A stretch of 64,000 nucleotides of DNA. Origin: DATAUD01 sp035511075. Lineage in GTDB: Bacteria; Verrucomicrobiota; Verrucomicrobiia; Limisphaerales; Palsa-1400. Both the position numbers and the translations under genes were made by a program. The notes under the pieces are model-generated. The model was not told where the DNA came from, did no database searches, and saw only the letters and a list, made by a program, of their open reading frames with translations. Location of the stretch: assembly GCA_035511075.1 (NCBI GenBank), contig DATKFW010000011.1:29493-93492 (forward strand). The letters run 5' to 3'. Below, piece by piece: positions 52,059 through 60,181 of the stretch (within the stretch, counting starts at the first letter, position 1; every line of letters begins with the position of its first letter).

Positions 52059-52478
52059 GTGAAACTCTCGGTGAAAAGCGATTACGCGGCCCGCGCCGTT
52101 CTCTGGCTCTCGCAACATTACCAGGAAGGCGGCGCCCGCACCGTTGATGAAATGGCTTCGGCCCAGGGCATTCCGCCGAATTACCTGGTTCAAATCCTTA
52201 TCGAATTGAAGTCGGCCAACATCGTAAGGAGCCAGCGCGGCAAGGAGGGGGGCTATCTGCTGGCCCGGCCCCCCGGGAAAATCACTTTCGGGGATGTTCT
52301 TCGGTGCATCCACGGTGAAATATTTGACTCAACGGGATTGAACAATCCGCAGACCCCGGCGGAACTCCGCCAGGCCTGGCAACAAATCAGCCAAGCTGTC
52401 AATAATACCGCCGACGCGATCACCTTTCAGCAGTTGCTCGATGCCTCGAACCAAAAAGGCAAGATGTATTACATTTAG
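52059..52478 (+). CDS. Rrf2-family transcriptional regulator
   Basis: 139 residues from a GTG start. Winged HTH with KLSVKSDYAARAVLWL, ARTVDEMASAQGIPPNYLVQIL (recognition helix IPPNYLVQIL) and RGKEGGYLLARPPGKITFGDVL (wing GKEGGYLLARP). The three-Cys cluster of iron-sulfur Rrf2 proteins such as IscR is absent; only one Cys is seen (RCIHGE). It therefore probably senses something else or is a cluster-free member. Target unknown. Confidence 0.9.
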   Translation: MKLSVKSDYAARAVLWLSQHYQEGGARTVDEMASAQGIPPNYLVQILIELKSANIVRSQRGKEGGYLLARPPGKITFGDVLRCIHGEIFDSTGLNNPQTPAELRQAWQQISQAVNNTADAITFQQLLDASNQKGKMYYI

Positions 52479-52505
52479 GCCGGACCCCGCGTCCCGCGGC
52501 ACGGT

Positions 52506-53612
52506 TCAGACGGCCGCGGCCACCCAATCGCCCGCTTCGGAGGTGGAGCAGCCCATCTTTCCGGCGGCGAGGCTCCTGATTTTTGAGCGGGTCACGTTGA
52601 TGACCGCGGATTCAATGGCTTGGGCGGCCTGAACTTCGCCCAGAAAATCGAGCATCATCTGGCCCGCGCAGATTGCGGCCAGCGGATTGATGACCCCCTG
52701 CCCCGTGTACTTGGGCGCGCTGCCGCCAATCGGCTCGAACATGCTGGCGCCGGCAGGGTTGATGTTGCCGCCGGCGGCGATTCCCATTCCACCTTGTACC
52801 ATTGCCCCAAGATCTGTAATGATGTCCCCAAACATGTTGTCCGTGACGATGACGTCGAACCATTCGGGATTTTTGACAAACCACATGGTAGTCGCATCGA
52901 CATGGGCGTAATCCCGTTTGACATCGGGAAAATCCTTTTGGCCGACTTCGTGGAAGGCCCGTTCCCACAAGTCGAACGCGAAAGTCAGCACGTTGGTCTT
53001 GCCGCAAAGGGTCAGTTGGGATTTTTTCCCGGCGGCGAGGTCCTGGGAATTCAAGCCGCGCCACGGCTGGCCGCCGCGGCGTTTCCGGGCCAGCTCGAAG
53101 GCGAAACGCAGGCAGCGCTCGACCCCGCGCCGGGTATTGACACTTTCCTGGATGGCGATTTCGTGCGGGGTGCCCTTGAAGACAAACCCGCCGGAACCCG
53201 TGTAAAGTCCCTCATTGTTCTCGCGGACGACGACGAAATCGATGTCCTCCGGCTTCTTGTCTTTAAGCGGACAAAATCGTTCGTCATAAAGTTTGACGGG
53301 ACGAAGGTTGATGTACTGTTCCAGCTCAAAGCGCAGCCGCAGGAGGATGCCTTTTTCCAGAATGCCGGGCTTGACGCCGGGGTGGCCGATGGCGCCCAGG
53401 AGAATGGCGGGAAATTTGCCCAACTCCCCGACGACGGTGTCGGGGAGCGGTTCCCCGGTGCGCAAGTACCGCTCTCCGCCGAGGTCGTAATGCGTGTAAT
53501 TGAATTTGAGTCCAAATTTTTGTCCGGCTGCGTCGAGCACTTTGATGGCTTCGCGGATGACTTCTGGTCCGGTGCCGTCGCCGGGGATAACTGCGATATT
53601 GTAGGATTTCAT
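52506..53612 (-). CDS. 3-isopropylmalate dehydrogenase-like enzyme
   Basis: 368 residues from the ATG at 53612 (MKSYNIAVIPGDGTGPEV). Family motifs: VVRENNEGLYTGSGG, TLCGKTNVL, DNMFGDIITDLGAMVQGGMG and FEPIGGSAPKYTG. The GSAPK loop favours NAD as cofactor. It belongs to the isocitrate/isopropylmalate dehydrogenase family and fits LeuB, but tartrate dehydrogenase-like members cannot be excluded. An insertion of about 16 residues (around GGQPWRGLNSQDLAAG) lies before the TLCGKTNVL strand compared with typical LeuB. No other leu genes lie here. Confidence 0.85.
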   Translation of the reverse strand: MKSYNIAVIPGDGTGPEVIREAIKVLDAAGQKFGLKFNYTHYDLGGERYLRTGEPLPDTVVGELGKFPAILLGAIGHPGVKPGILEKGILLRLRFELEQYINLRPVKLYDERFCPLKDKKPEDIDFVVVRENNEGLYTGSGGFVFKGTPHEIAIQESVNTRRGVERCLRFAFELARKRRGGQPWRGLNSQDLAAGKKSQLTLCGKTNVLTFAFDLWERAFHEVGQKDFPDVKRDYAHVDATTMWFVKNPEWFDVIVTDNMFGDIITDLGAMVQGGMGIAAGGNINPAGASMFEPIGGSAPKYTGQGVINPLAAICAGQMMLDFLGEVQAAQAIESAVINVTRSKIRSLAAGKMGCSTSEAGDWVAAAV

Positions 53613-53729
53613 TAGTTCCCGCGTCAAATTGCGGAGCGCGGATGCTATCAACGCGCCGGTTGGCCGCGCAAGTGGGAAAAGCCTGGTGCAAGATTTGCAG
53701 AGGCTTTCCGTAATGGAAGGTGAGTGATT

Positions 53730-53858
53730 ATGAAAACGACACATCTTTTCGCAATGCATGGCCATTTCGGGGCGGACCGCGGGGTCCTGGCGCTGGTGAT
53801 CTTCGCGGCGGCCGCCTTGCTGATCGCGTTCTGGCCGGACAAGAGCCAAACGAAGTGA
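53730..53858 (+). CDS. 42-residue single-helix membrane protein (small ORF)
   Basis: Starts with ATG after GGAAGGTGAG at a good distance for translation. It encodes MKTTHLFAMHGHFGADRG followed by one membrane helix (VLALVIFAAAALLIAFW) and a charged tail PDKSQTK, with TGA stop. Single-helix proteins of this size are often real but missed. The gene is followed by a clean terminator hairpin at 53879. No homologue known to me. Confidence 0.5.
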   Translation: MKTTHLFAMHGHFGADRGVLALVIFAAAALLIAFWPDKSQTK

Positions 53859-53878
53859 CGCCCTGGAGGTTGGGGCAA

Positions 53879-53909
53879 GCCCGCCCCGATGCAGAGGGGC
53901 GGGCGCTTT
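53879..53909 (+). terminator. terminator hairpin GCCCGCCCC/GGGGCGGGC
   Basis: A perfect 9-bp stem (53879-53887 with 53896-53904) with an 8-base loop, followed by GCTTT. Strong GC stem, short T-tract. It fits the end of the small ORF transcript on the plus strand and could serve the minus-strand gene too. Confidence 0.6.
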
Positions 53910-53963
53910 AACTAAACGGAGGGATCGCGGGAGCTCGCCCCTCCCGGCGGAGGGAAGGGAAAT

Positions 53964-54455
53964 TCAACGAATGGCGTACTCGTACCGCGAGACGAAGTAG
54001 GGGCCGACCTGGCGGTCACTATGGTGACGGAAACCAAAGCCCTCGTACACGGCGCGCAGACGGGGCCGCGCAGCCTCGCAGTCCAGGCGCAGATACCGGC
54101 ATTCCAGTCCACGGGCGCGCTCGACGGCCCACTGGAGCAGTGCGGTGGAGATCGCGCGGCCGGCGAATTTGCGGCGAACGGCGAGACGGTGGATGAAAGC
54201 CGACTCCTCCTGCCGAATGTCGGGCCAGAATAATTTGTCCTGGAGTTGAAACTTTATCGTTCCCGCCGGCTCAAGGTCCGCTTCGGCGAGATGGAAGAGG
54301 CCGGCGGCGACATCGGCGGCGACGCTCGCGGCGGTTAATTCGCCGTCACGCCACATCGTCATCCCGCGGTCTTCGAGCCATCGAGCCGCTTCGGTCAGAA
54401 TACCCGAAACAGTCTGCGCATCGTCCGGCCCGGCCTGGCGAATGGACACGGTCAT
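53964..54455 (-). CDS. GNAT-family acetyltransferase
   Basis: 163 residues from the ATG at 54455 (MTVSIRQAGPDDA). The GNAT fold is recognised by VSIRQAGPDDAQTVSGIL, FIHRLAVRRKFAGRAISTALLQWA (acetyl-CoA loop; the usual R/Q-x-x-G-x-G/A reads RKFAGRA) and CRYLRLDCEAARPRLRAVYEGFGF. It would transfer an acyl group to an amine; substrate not determinable. Confidence 0.85.
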   Translation of the reverse strand: MTVSIRQAGPDDAQTVSGILTEAARWLEDRGMTMWRDGELTAASVAADVAAGLFHLAEADLEPAGTIKFQLQDKLFWPDIRQEESAFIHRLAVRRKFAGRAISTALLQWAVERARGLECRYLRLDCEAARPRLRAVYEGFGFRHHSDRQVGPYFVSRYEYAIR

Positions 54456-54559
54456 GGCACCAGGAACATTGATAAAGTCAAACGGGCCCGACAAGGAAGA
54501 AATCGGCGACGCAGGAACGCAACCGGGACGCCCAAATTTTCTTTGCCGATCGGCGGGAT

Positions 54560-55156
54560 ATGAGCCAGAGTATGCGAGTATCGGTTATGAGAGCCGCCGT
54601 ATTTGTTGAGAGGGATGGGATATTGAATTGCGACCGGATGGAAGGAAAACAGCCGGCGACACCGTTGTCTCTGGACCAGTTGGAACCCAAAATCGACTCG
54701 ATCGAACCGTTGCGACAACTCAGGGCGGCCGGATATTTACTCATCGCCACGACCAATCAGCCCGCGCTCTCGCGAGGCGAGTTGTCGCGGCGCGAAATGG
54801 ACCGGATGCATGACATCCTGCGGCGAATTTTTGCGCTCGATGACATACTGGTCTGTCCCCACGACGCCGCCGATTTTTGCCCGTGCCGCAAGCCCAAGCC
54901 GGGACTCCTTACGGAAGCGGCGTTCAAGTGGCACCTGAACCTGGAGCAATGTTTTGTCCTGAGCAACAAATGGCAGGACGCGGAAGCCGCCATGAACGCG
55001 GGTTGCACGTCGCTCCTGATCGCCTCGCCGTGGATCGGCAAGGGGCATCACGACATCGTGCTGGCGAGCCTGGCGGATGCAATGAAGCGCATCCCGCGCT
55101 TGCACGCCGGGACAACGGCAACCCCCATGCCGCAGCGGGCCGTCGGGTCCTATTGA
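54560..55156 (+). CDS. GmhB-like HAD phosphatase with altered active-site residues
   Basis: 198 residues from 54560; ATGs at 54572 and 54587 are alternatives. Layout of D-glycero-D-manno-heptose-1,7-bisphosphate 7-phosphatase: motif I VFVERDGILN, motif II TTNQPALSRG, Zn site CPHD...CPCRKPKPG (Cys99, His101, Cys107, Cys109) and motif IV LSNKWQDAEAA. In functional GmhB motif I is DxDG and motif IV has GDK. Here the nucleophile Asp is Glu17 and the motif IV Asp is Asn136. The zinc loop is intact. The protein may be inactive as a phosphatase or have a changed role. It sits near other LPS genes (Kdo hydroxylase, heptosyltransferase). Confidence 0.8.
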   Translation: MSQSMRVSVMRAAVFVERDGILNCDRMEGKQPATPLSLDQLEPKIDSIEPLRQLRAAGYLLIATTNQPALSRGELSRREMDRMHDILRRIFALDDILVCPHDAADFCPCRKPKPGLLTEAAFKWHLNLEQCFVLSNKWQDAEAAMNAGCTSLLIASPWIGKGHHDIVLASLADAMKRIPRLHAGTTATPMPQRAVGSY

Positions 55157-56022
55157 CTGCGTGCGGACTCGGCCGTCGGGGGCGGGATGTCGCTCTCCGA
55201 AAGGCGCCGCAAGCCGCCGCCCACATAGATCGTTCCGTCATCCGTGGCGCGCAGGACAGGTCGGGTGGAACTGTATTCATGCCTTTGCCGCGCGATGAGG
55301 CGCCCTTCCGGGGTGATCACCGAGTAGGTGAACGATCTGGCTCCGGTCTGCACCAGGACGTGCAGGTTGTTGAAGCGATCCAACTGCGCTTCCGGTTCGC
55401 TGAAAGAAAGCATTCCCGACAGGGGGAAAACCTTCAGCGTGCGGCCATTGCTGTCAGTCAGCCGGAAATACAGCGTCAAATCGTTGAGATAGGCGACTTT
55501 AAGCAGGCTGTAATTGCGAACTTCCGGGACGGCGTTGGAGACTCCAGGCGGCGGCGGCACGCCAAACTGCAAATTGACGCGGCCATGCAGAGGCAGGCCG
55601 TTGGCCACGGTGAAACTTACGGGTTTGCACGGGATTTCCTGGTTCCACTGCGAAATTTTGATGGTCGCTCCGATGCGATAATGGCCTGGACGCCGAAAAT
55701 CAAAATAGGGCGTGAGGTTCAGCGGGAGCGCGCCGCTTTGGCCTGAGGGCAGCGTAAAGTGGCCGCTGACAGGCATCTCGGATATCTTGGGGACGATGAA
55801 ACTGTTCTCGCCCACGATGTTGAAGGTAATCCATTGGTTATCCTGGCCGAAGGAGACGGTCTGGCCGGAGCGATTGGTGATCTTGACTTTCAACTGCAAA
55901 TCTTCATCGGGCAGGTATTGGTCCTGGATCAACTGGAGCTCGGCTGTGATGCCGTTAAATTGCGCGCGAGCGGGGCCGGCGACAACGGTCAGCAGGGCCA
56001 ACAGGAGAGCAATCCTCTTCAT
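55150..56022 (-). CDS. exported beta-rich hypothetical protein
   Basis: 290 residues from the ATG at 56022 (MKRIALLLALLTVVAG). Signal peptide cut near ARA. The mature protein is rich in beta strands (ITAELQLIQDQYLPDEDLQLKVKITNRSGQTVSF, seen as LQLKVKITNRSGQ) and recalls an intramolecular Ig-like or BsuPI-type domain, with a second beta region LHVLVQTGARSFTYSVI. No catalytic motif. Function unknown. Confidence 0.7.
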   Translation of the reverse strand: MKRIALLLALLTVVAGPARAQFNGITAELQLIQDQYLPDEDLQLKVKITNRSGQTVSFGQDNQWITFNIVGENSFIVPKISEMPVSGHFTLPSGQSGALPLNLTPYFDFRRPGHYRIGATIKISQWNQEIPCKPVSFTVANGLPLHGRVNLQFGVPPPPGVSNAVPEVRNYSLLKVAYLNDLTLYFRLTDSNGRTLKVFPLSGMLSFSEPEAQLDRFNNLHVLVQTGARSFTYSVITPEGRLIARQRHEYSSTRPVLRATDDGTIYVGGGLRRLSESDIPPPTAESARSQ

Positions 56023-56066
56023 GGTCGCGATTGTAGAACCGGCCCCCCGGGGGTTCAAGATTCAAA

Positions 56067-57059
56067 TTACGCGGCTTCCGCGGTCAGCGGCGTTCCGGCA
56101 ATTTTCTCCAGAACGCGGATGGGCGCCTTCTGGGGATATACCATCGCTTGCAACGGAATGATAAATGTTTGCTCCAGGGCATATTGGCCGGACAAAACGG
56201 AGTGCGGGACGGAATCTGTGTAACAGAGCCACGTGGAACCGGGGGGGAAATCGATTCGTATTTTCTGGCAACTCTGCTGGAAGGCGGCGTTTTCCTTGAG
56301 GTAATCGTGAAAGCGCAGCATGAAGCGGTCATAGGCGGAGTGGTCCACCGCTTTGAGGCCGAAAGCCTTCTTGAGGCGGCGAACCAGCGGATGCGCGCGC
56401 GGACTGCCCTGCGCGGCGATGACAGGCAAACCGGCGTCGGCAGCGAATTTTTCCGCCAGGGCCGGAAAACCGTCGGTGGTGTTCCAAACGCGGGGCTCGG
56501 TAGGATTGATGTTGGTGAAGCACCGGAGAATACGCCGCCCGTACATGGGCCGGGTCGGAAAGGAATCGACGTGCAGGAGATCATTGCGTTTATGGACAGA
56601 AAGGTCCCGTCCTTGCTCCTGTTCGGGACGAAAACTGGCGAAATCGAGCTGGAGGTGTTCCGCGTACGGCAAAAGCAGATGGCGAAGAAAATCAGTGACC
56701 TCCCTGGAATAGCGCCGCATGACCTTGTGCAATCGGTCCACGTCGTCGCGGTCACCGGCCGCGCCGCGCAGGACATCCTGCCGCGGGCGGTAGGAGACAT
56801 TTTTGTGCAGACGCGATCCGCTCTGGCGCTGGGACAAGAGAAATTCCCGGTCTTCCGGGGGAAAAACAAACGGAATGCCGTCGAAAAAAAGAATCCGTCC
56901 GTCCTCAAGATGCTCGCAACACTGCCTGGCTCGGGACGCGGCGGCGGATGGCGGACTCCAGCCCGGGGGGAGTTTAAAGTCGTTGACGCGGACCAAAACG
57001 TCCGGCTCAGTCAGAGGCGCGCAGGCGGTTCCGTTGGGAGATGCACTCGTTGCCATCAT
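56067..57059 (-). CDS. Kdo hydroxylase (Fe(II)/2-oxoglutarate dioxygenase family)
   Basis: 330 residues from the ATG at 57059; another ATG is at 57056. The long frame reaching 57200 adds an unlikely extension. The key segment is NDLLHVDSFPTRPMYGRRIL, with the metal-binding HxD (His and Asp of LHVDSF), followed by CFTNINPTEPRVWNT. The second His is probably the one in TDSVPHSVLSG. This is the pattern of KdoO (PF11004-type), which hydroxylates Kdo in lipid A-core LPS to Ko. It points to a Kdo-containing LPS in this organism. Confidence 0.85.
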   Translation of the reverse strand: MMATSASPNGTACAPLTEPDVLVRVNDFKLPPGWSPPSAAASRARQCCEHLEDGRILFFDGIPFVFPPEDREFLLSQRQSGSRLHKNVSYRPRQDVLRGAAGDRDDVDRLHKVMRRYSREVTDFLRHLLLPYAEHLQLDFASFRPEQEQGRDLSVHKRNDLLHVDSFPTRPMYGRRILRCFTNINPTEPRVWNTTDGFPALAEKFAADAGLPVIAAQGSPRAHPLVRRLKKAFGLKAVDHSAYDRFMLRFHDYLKENAAFQQSCQKIRIDFPPGSTWLCYTDSVPHSVLSGQYALEQTFIIPLQAMVYPQKAPIRVLEKIAGTPLTAEAA

Positions 57060-57274
57060 GGCTTTCGGTTCAAAATGACCGCAGACAAAATGTGTCAGCA
57101 ACATCGCCTCGTCAAGTGCCGAAGCGCGCGACCGCTTTTCCACGAGTTGTGCCAGATTTTGTGCTGGTATCGTGGTGATTTTGGAGCGTGTCGCGATCAC
57201 GAGGCGAAAACTGAGACAAGCGATGTTGCGCCAATAAAATCAGGGGTTGCATCATGGTTTCAAGTGATGAAAAG

Positions 57275-57339
57275 AGATGGGAAGGGAACCCGAAAAGGGC
57301 AATTTTGAGTCCAGCGCGTCTGGCAATTCCGCCACATCT
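57275..57339 (-). pseudogene. tRNA-Leu (CAA) remnant
   Basis: The minus strand reads the D-arm and anticodon arm of a bacterial tRNA-Leu almost perfectly (GGCGGAATTGCCAGACGCGC, then CTGGACTCAAAAT with anticodon CAA). The ends AGATGTG and CCCATCT can pair as an acceptor stem with one mismatch. The anticodon stem 3' side, the variable arm and the T-loop are shortened or wrong (GGGTTCCCTT in place of a normal GGTTCGAATCC-type loop), and the total is about 65 nt instead of about 85. I take it as a decayed or partial tRNA gene. Confidence 0.6.
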
Positions 57340-57398
57340 GAACAATCCAACTGCCCGCAGCCATTAAACTATCAGGCCGCCTCTCGGTTGCGCTAACT

Positions 57399-57659
57399 CT
57401 ATTTGTAAACGTCTCCTCGCAGCCCAATGTGTGCGACGACAACCGTGTCAGTCGAACGATCGTGCATGTAAATGACGCGCAAATCCCCGTGACGCATTCG
57501 ATGGAATCCGGCCCACTCACCGGCCATCGGTTTGACCCCAGACATCGCGTTGGGATTTGAGGCCAGCCGTGCCAGTTTAGCCACCAATTGCGCTTTGATT
57601 TTCGCATCCATTCGCTCCAGGCAACGCGCGGCGCGACGATGAACGACGAGCTGGGGCAT
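57399..57659 (-). CDS. ParE/RelE-type toxin
   Basis: 86 residues from the ATG at 57659 (MPQLVVHRRA). It has the RelE/ParE pattern: helices with CLERMDAKIKAQLVAKLARLA, then GEWAGFHRMRHGDLRVIYMHD and VVVAHIGLRGDVYK. The strand sequence HRMRHGDLRVIY is the usual core. It could be an mRNA interferase (RelE-like) or a gyrase inhibitor (ParE-like); the sequence does not settle this. It starts 2 bp after the stop of the upstream antitoxin gene. Confidence 0.85.
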   Translation of the reverse strand: MPQLVVHRRAARCLERMDAKIKAQLVAKLARLASNPNAMSGVKPMAGEWAGFHRMRHGDLRVIYMHDRSTDTVVVAHIGLRGDVYK

Positions 57660-57661
57660 TG

Positions 57662-57862
57662 TTACAATTTTGACAGTGGAATGAAGGCGTCGGTCTTGCG
57701 CTGGCGCCATTCCCGTCTTGCGATGCGCAGGTCCGCGACGGCATCTTCATCGAGATCAAAGCCGAGAGCTTCGGCAATCTCACAGAACTGCTTCCACGGG
57801 ATGATCGCCTCCATCGGCGCGCCATGCTCGTCCACGACGATCTTCTTTTGGATTCTGATCAC
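57662..57862 (-). CDS. antitoxin of the ParE/RelE-type pair
   Basis: 66 residues from a GTG at 57862 (VIRIQKKIVVDEHGAP). An ATG at 57922 would add 20 residues and is also possible. An N-terminal strand followed by PMEAIIPWKQFCEIAEAL gives a Phd/YefM-like start, and the C-terminal helix DAVADLRIARREWRQRKTDAF is the usual toxin-binding tail (EARRDW-type). It would neutralise the toxin and repress the operon. No operator palindrome was identified. Confidence 0.7.
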   Translation of the reverse strand: MIRIQKKIVVDEHGAPMEAIIPWKQFCEIAEALGFDLDEDAVADLRIARREWRQRKTDAFIPLSKL

Positions 57863-58011
57863 GGGGCAATCTACCGTGCCCGAACTTAAATCGCCAGCGA
57901 AAACGACAGCGCAAGGGCCCATAGATGCATCCCGGTTTTTGCGCGGCCCCTGCTGATCTTAGTCACGCGCGCGCAGGCGCAGCCGAATTCGCCTCAAGAG
58001 GTACTCGGGAC

Positions 58012-59055
58012 TTAGGAAAGCGGTGTTTGCAGAGCTTCCTGCGCTTTTTTGAAGACCGCCGCGGGAGAGATCGAGTGGAGGCACGCCAGCTTTTCCCGAT
58101 AGGCGCAAGTGCTCTTGAGACAAGGGACGCAGGGCAGGCCGGCCGTCTGCATTACGTTCTGGAGCTGGCCATAAGGGCCGGTGTTTGCCGGATTGGTCGG
58201 CCCAAAGATGGCGATCACCGGGCGGCCGAGGGCCGCGGCAACGTGCATCGGGCCGGTATCATTGGTGATCACCAGGCTACTGAGCCGAATCCACTCAATC
58301 ATTTCATCGAGCGACGTCGCGCCGGCCAAATTCAAACAGAAATCCGGGTCGGCGGCGGCGATCATTTCGCCCAGCGGACGCTCGTCTTTGCTGCCCAAAA
58401 CAACCAGTCGCAAACCCGGAATTTCGCGGAGACGTTTTGCCAGGTCGACAAAATATTGCACGGGCCAGCGTTTATTGTCCCACCGGCCGCCGGGAAGCAA
58501 AACAATCCACCGCGCTCCCTGGCGCTCGGGCGCCCACTTCTCCCCCAGGCTCTGGAGGGCGGCCGGGCGGGGCGGCAGCCATTCAAAGTTCCAATGCACA
58601 GGCACGTTCAACAATGGCAAGACGGCCAGACAGCGGTCAACCGCGTGCGCGTTGGGCGCGGCGCTCGGCGGTGTCAAGTCATAGAAAGCGCGGGCGCCTT
58701 CGCGCGAGCCTTCGCGAAGGTTGTCCAAACCGACGGTCAGGCGGGCGTCGGCCAGCCAGGCGAACATCCCGCTGCGGGCCAGCCCCTGCAAATCGATGGC
58801 CAAATCAAAGCGATGTCCGCGCATGGCCGCGACGCTCGAGATGATCTCGGGCCATCGATGCGGCGCGGCCCACCGTTTGCGCTGGAACGCGATGATGCCC
58901 GTCAAATCGGGGTCCTTTTCCAACAGCGGAATGAGATTGACGTCCAGCCACCAATAAATCCGGCTCTCGGGCCAGTGACTTCGCAAGAGCCGCAGCACCG
59001 GCAGCGCGTGAATCACGTCGCCCAGGGAACTCGGCTTAAGGATGAGGATTTTCAA
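58012..59055 (-). CDS. LPS heptosyltransferase family glycosyltransferase (GT9)
   Basis: 347 residues. The start ILKPSSLGDVIHALPVLRLL is the typical GT9 N terminus with the conserved Asp-Val loop. LDLQGLARSG, VLLPGGRWDNKRWP, VITNDTGPMHVAAALGRPVIAIFGPT and a late Cys-rich segment (LPCVPCLKSTC) follow. It adds a heptose (or related sugar) from an ADP-activated donor to the Kdo of LPS core. It fits WaaC/WaaF; which one cannot be decided. The phosphoesterase gene lies 29 bp upstream, same strand. Confidence 0.93.
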   Translation of the reverse strand: MKILILKPSSLGDVIHALPVLRLLRSHWPESRIYWWLDVNLIPLLEKDPDLTGIIAFQRKRWAAPHRWPEIISSVAAMRGHRFDLAIDLQGLARSGMFAWLADARLTVGLDNLREGSREGARAFYDLTPPSAAPNAHAVDRCLAVLPLLNVPVHWNFEWLPPRPAALQSLGEKWAPERQGARWIVLLPGGRWDNKRWPVQYFVDLAKRLREIPGLRLVVLGSKDERPLGEMIAAADPDFCLNLAGATSLDEMIEWIRLSSLVITNDTGPMHVAAALGRPVIAIFGPTNPANTGPYGQLQNVMQTAGLPCVPCLKSTCAYREKLACLHSISPAAVFKKAQEALQTPLS

Positions 59056-59084
59056 CGCCGGCGGGCTGAGAGCTTGTGCGGGGA

Positions 59085-59807
59085 CTACTTCCCGAGCGCC
59101 AGGCGTTCGGCCAGGCGCGCCGGCAATCCGGCGTCAATAATTTTTTTCTGCGCCGCCGGAATGTCGTAGTCCAGGCGACGCAATTCAATGGAGCTTTCGG
59201 CCATGTCGTAAACGACGTAGGCCGCCTTGGGGTTGCCGTCGCGGGGCTGGCCCACGGCGCCGACGTTGACGAAGTACTTGCGGCCCGGCTCGACGCGGAA
59301 CTTGGAGTAGGTGCCGCCGCGCACGACGCTGTCGCGGATGAAGGCCACCGGGACGTGGGTGTGGCCAAAAAAGCAGACCGGCGTGTTCTGATAGGTGAAA
59401 CTGGCGGCGGCGGCGAGTTTTTCGAAGACGTAACCCCAGCGCTGGGGGACATCGAGAGTGGCGTGAACGACGGTGAAATTGGAGATGAGGCGGACGTACT
59501 TGAGTTCGCTGAGCCATTTCTTGTCGTCGACATTCAATTGTTTGCGCGTCCAGTTGACGGCTTCGGCGGCGTGCGGATTGAAGCCCTCCAGGACTTCATT
59601 GCTGGAACAATACTCGTCGTGATTGCCCTTGATGCAGGGAATATTCATGGTGCGGACGGTGTCCAGGCATTCCTTGGGATTGGCATTGTAGCCAACGACA
59701 TCGCCCAGGCAGCAAACATGGGTGCATTTCTGCTTTTCGATGTCGTCCAAAACGACCTGGAAAGCCTCCAGGTTCGCATGGATATCGGCGATAATAGCGT
59801 ACTTCAT
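59085..59807 (-). CDS. calcineurin-like metallophosphoesterase
   Basis: 240 residues. Metal-binding motifs in order: ADIHANLEA (Asp, His), GDVVGYNANP (Gly-Asp), GNHDEY (Asn-His) and GHTHVPVAF (His-x-His). This is the YfcE/MJ0936-like class of small phosphodiesterases, often seen with HTH or nucleotide metabolism genes. Substrate unknown. The downstream heptosyltransferase gene starts 29 bp away. Confidence 0.92.
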   Translation of the reverse strand: MKYAIIADIHANLEAFQVVLDDIEKQKCTHVCCLGDVVGYNANPKECLDTVRTMNIPCIKGNHDEYCSSNEVLEGFNPHAAEAVNWTRKQLNVDDKKWLSELKYVRLISNFTVVHATLDVPQRWGYVFEKLAAAASFTYQNTPVCFFGHTHVPVAFIRDSVVRGGTYSKFRVEPGRKYFVNVGAVGQPRDGNPKAAYVVYDMAESSIELRRLDYDIPAAQKKIIDAGLPARLAERLALGK

Positions 59808-59828
59808 CTTCCTCGTCCTCGTCCTACT

Positions 59829-60107
59829 CTAATGCGTGATTTCAAAACCGCGAAACTCATTTTTTGCGTCCGCCCAACAAGCCTGTTCCTGCCGGATGAA
59901 ACGGCCCACCTCCGATTCCCGGATGGCAACCAGAAAGGCATCCAACTCCTCTTTGGCCCCTTCGGCCGTGAGTTCGACGCGTCCGTCGGGCAAATTGCGC
60001 ACCATGCCGGTCACTTCAAATCCCGTGGCAACGGTTTTGGCCGTGTAACGAAACCCGATGCCCTGAACGCGGCCGGAGAATAAATTCGTTACTCTGTGGC
60101 GTTTCAT
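59829..60107 (-). CDS. acylphosphatase
   Basis: 92 residues from the ATG at 60107 (MKRHRVTNLF). It has the family signature GRVQGIGFRYTA with the substrate-binding Arg, and the Asn in GMVRNLPDGRVEL. It hydrolyses acyl phosphates such as carbamoyl phosphate in the cytoplasm. It lies 22 bp before the metallophosphoesterase gene on the same strand. Confidence 0.93.
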   Translation of the reverse strand: MKRHRVTNLFSGRVQGIGFRYTAKTVATGFEVTGMVRNLPDGRVELTAEGAKEELDAFLVAIRESEVGRFIRQEQACWADAKNEFRGFEITH

Positions 60108-60181
60108 CCATTTCCTAAAAAGAGATAAAGCCAAACCCGCCGCCGGTGCGCAACTGAATTATGAGTGGTGGATGGACCCCT

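Noticed and set aside
57925..59169. 414-codon plus-strand open frame opposite the heptosyltransferase gene
   Set aside because: The minus-strand frame has clear GT9 motifs; the plus frame is an antisense shadow caused by high GC.
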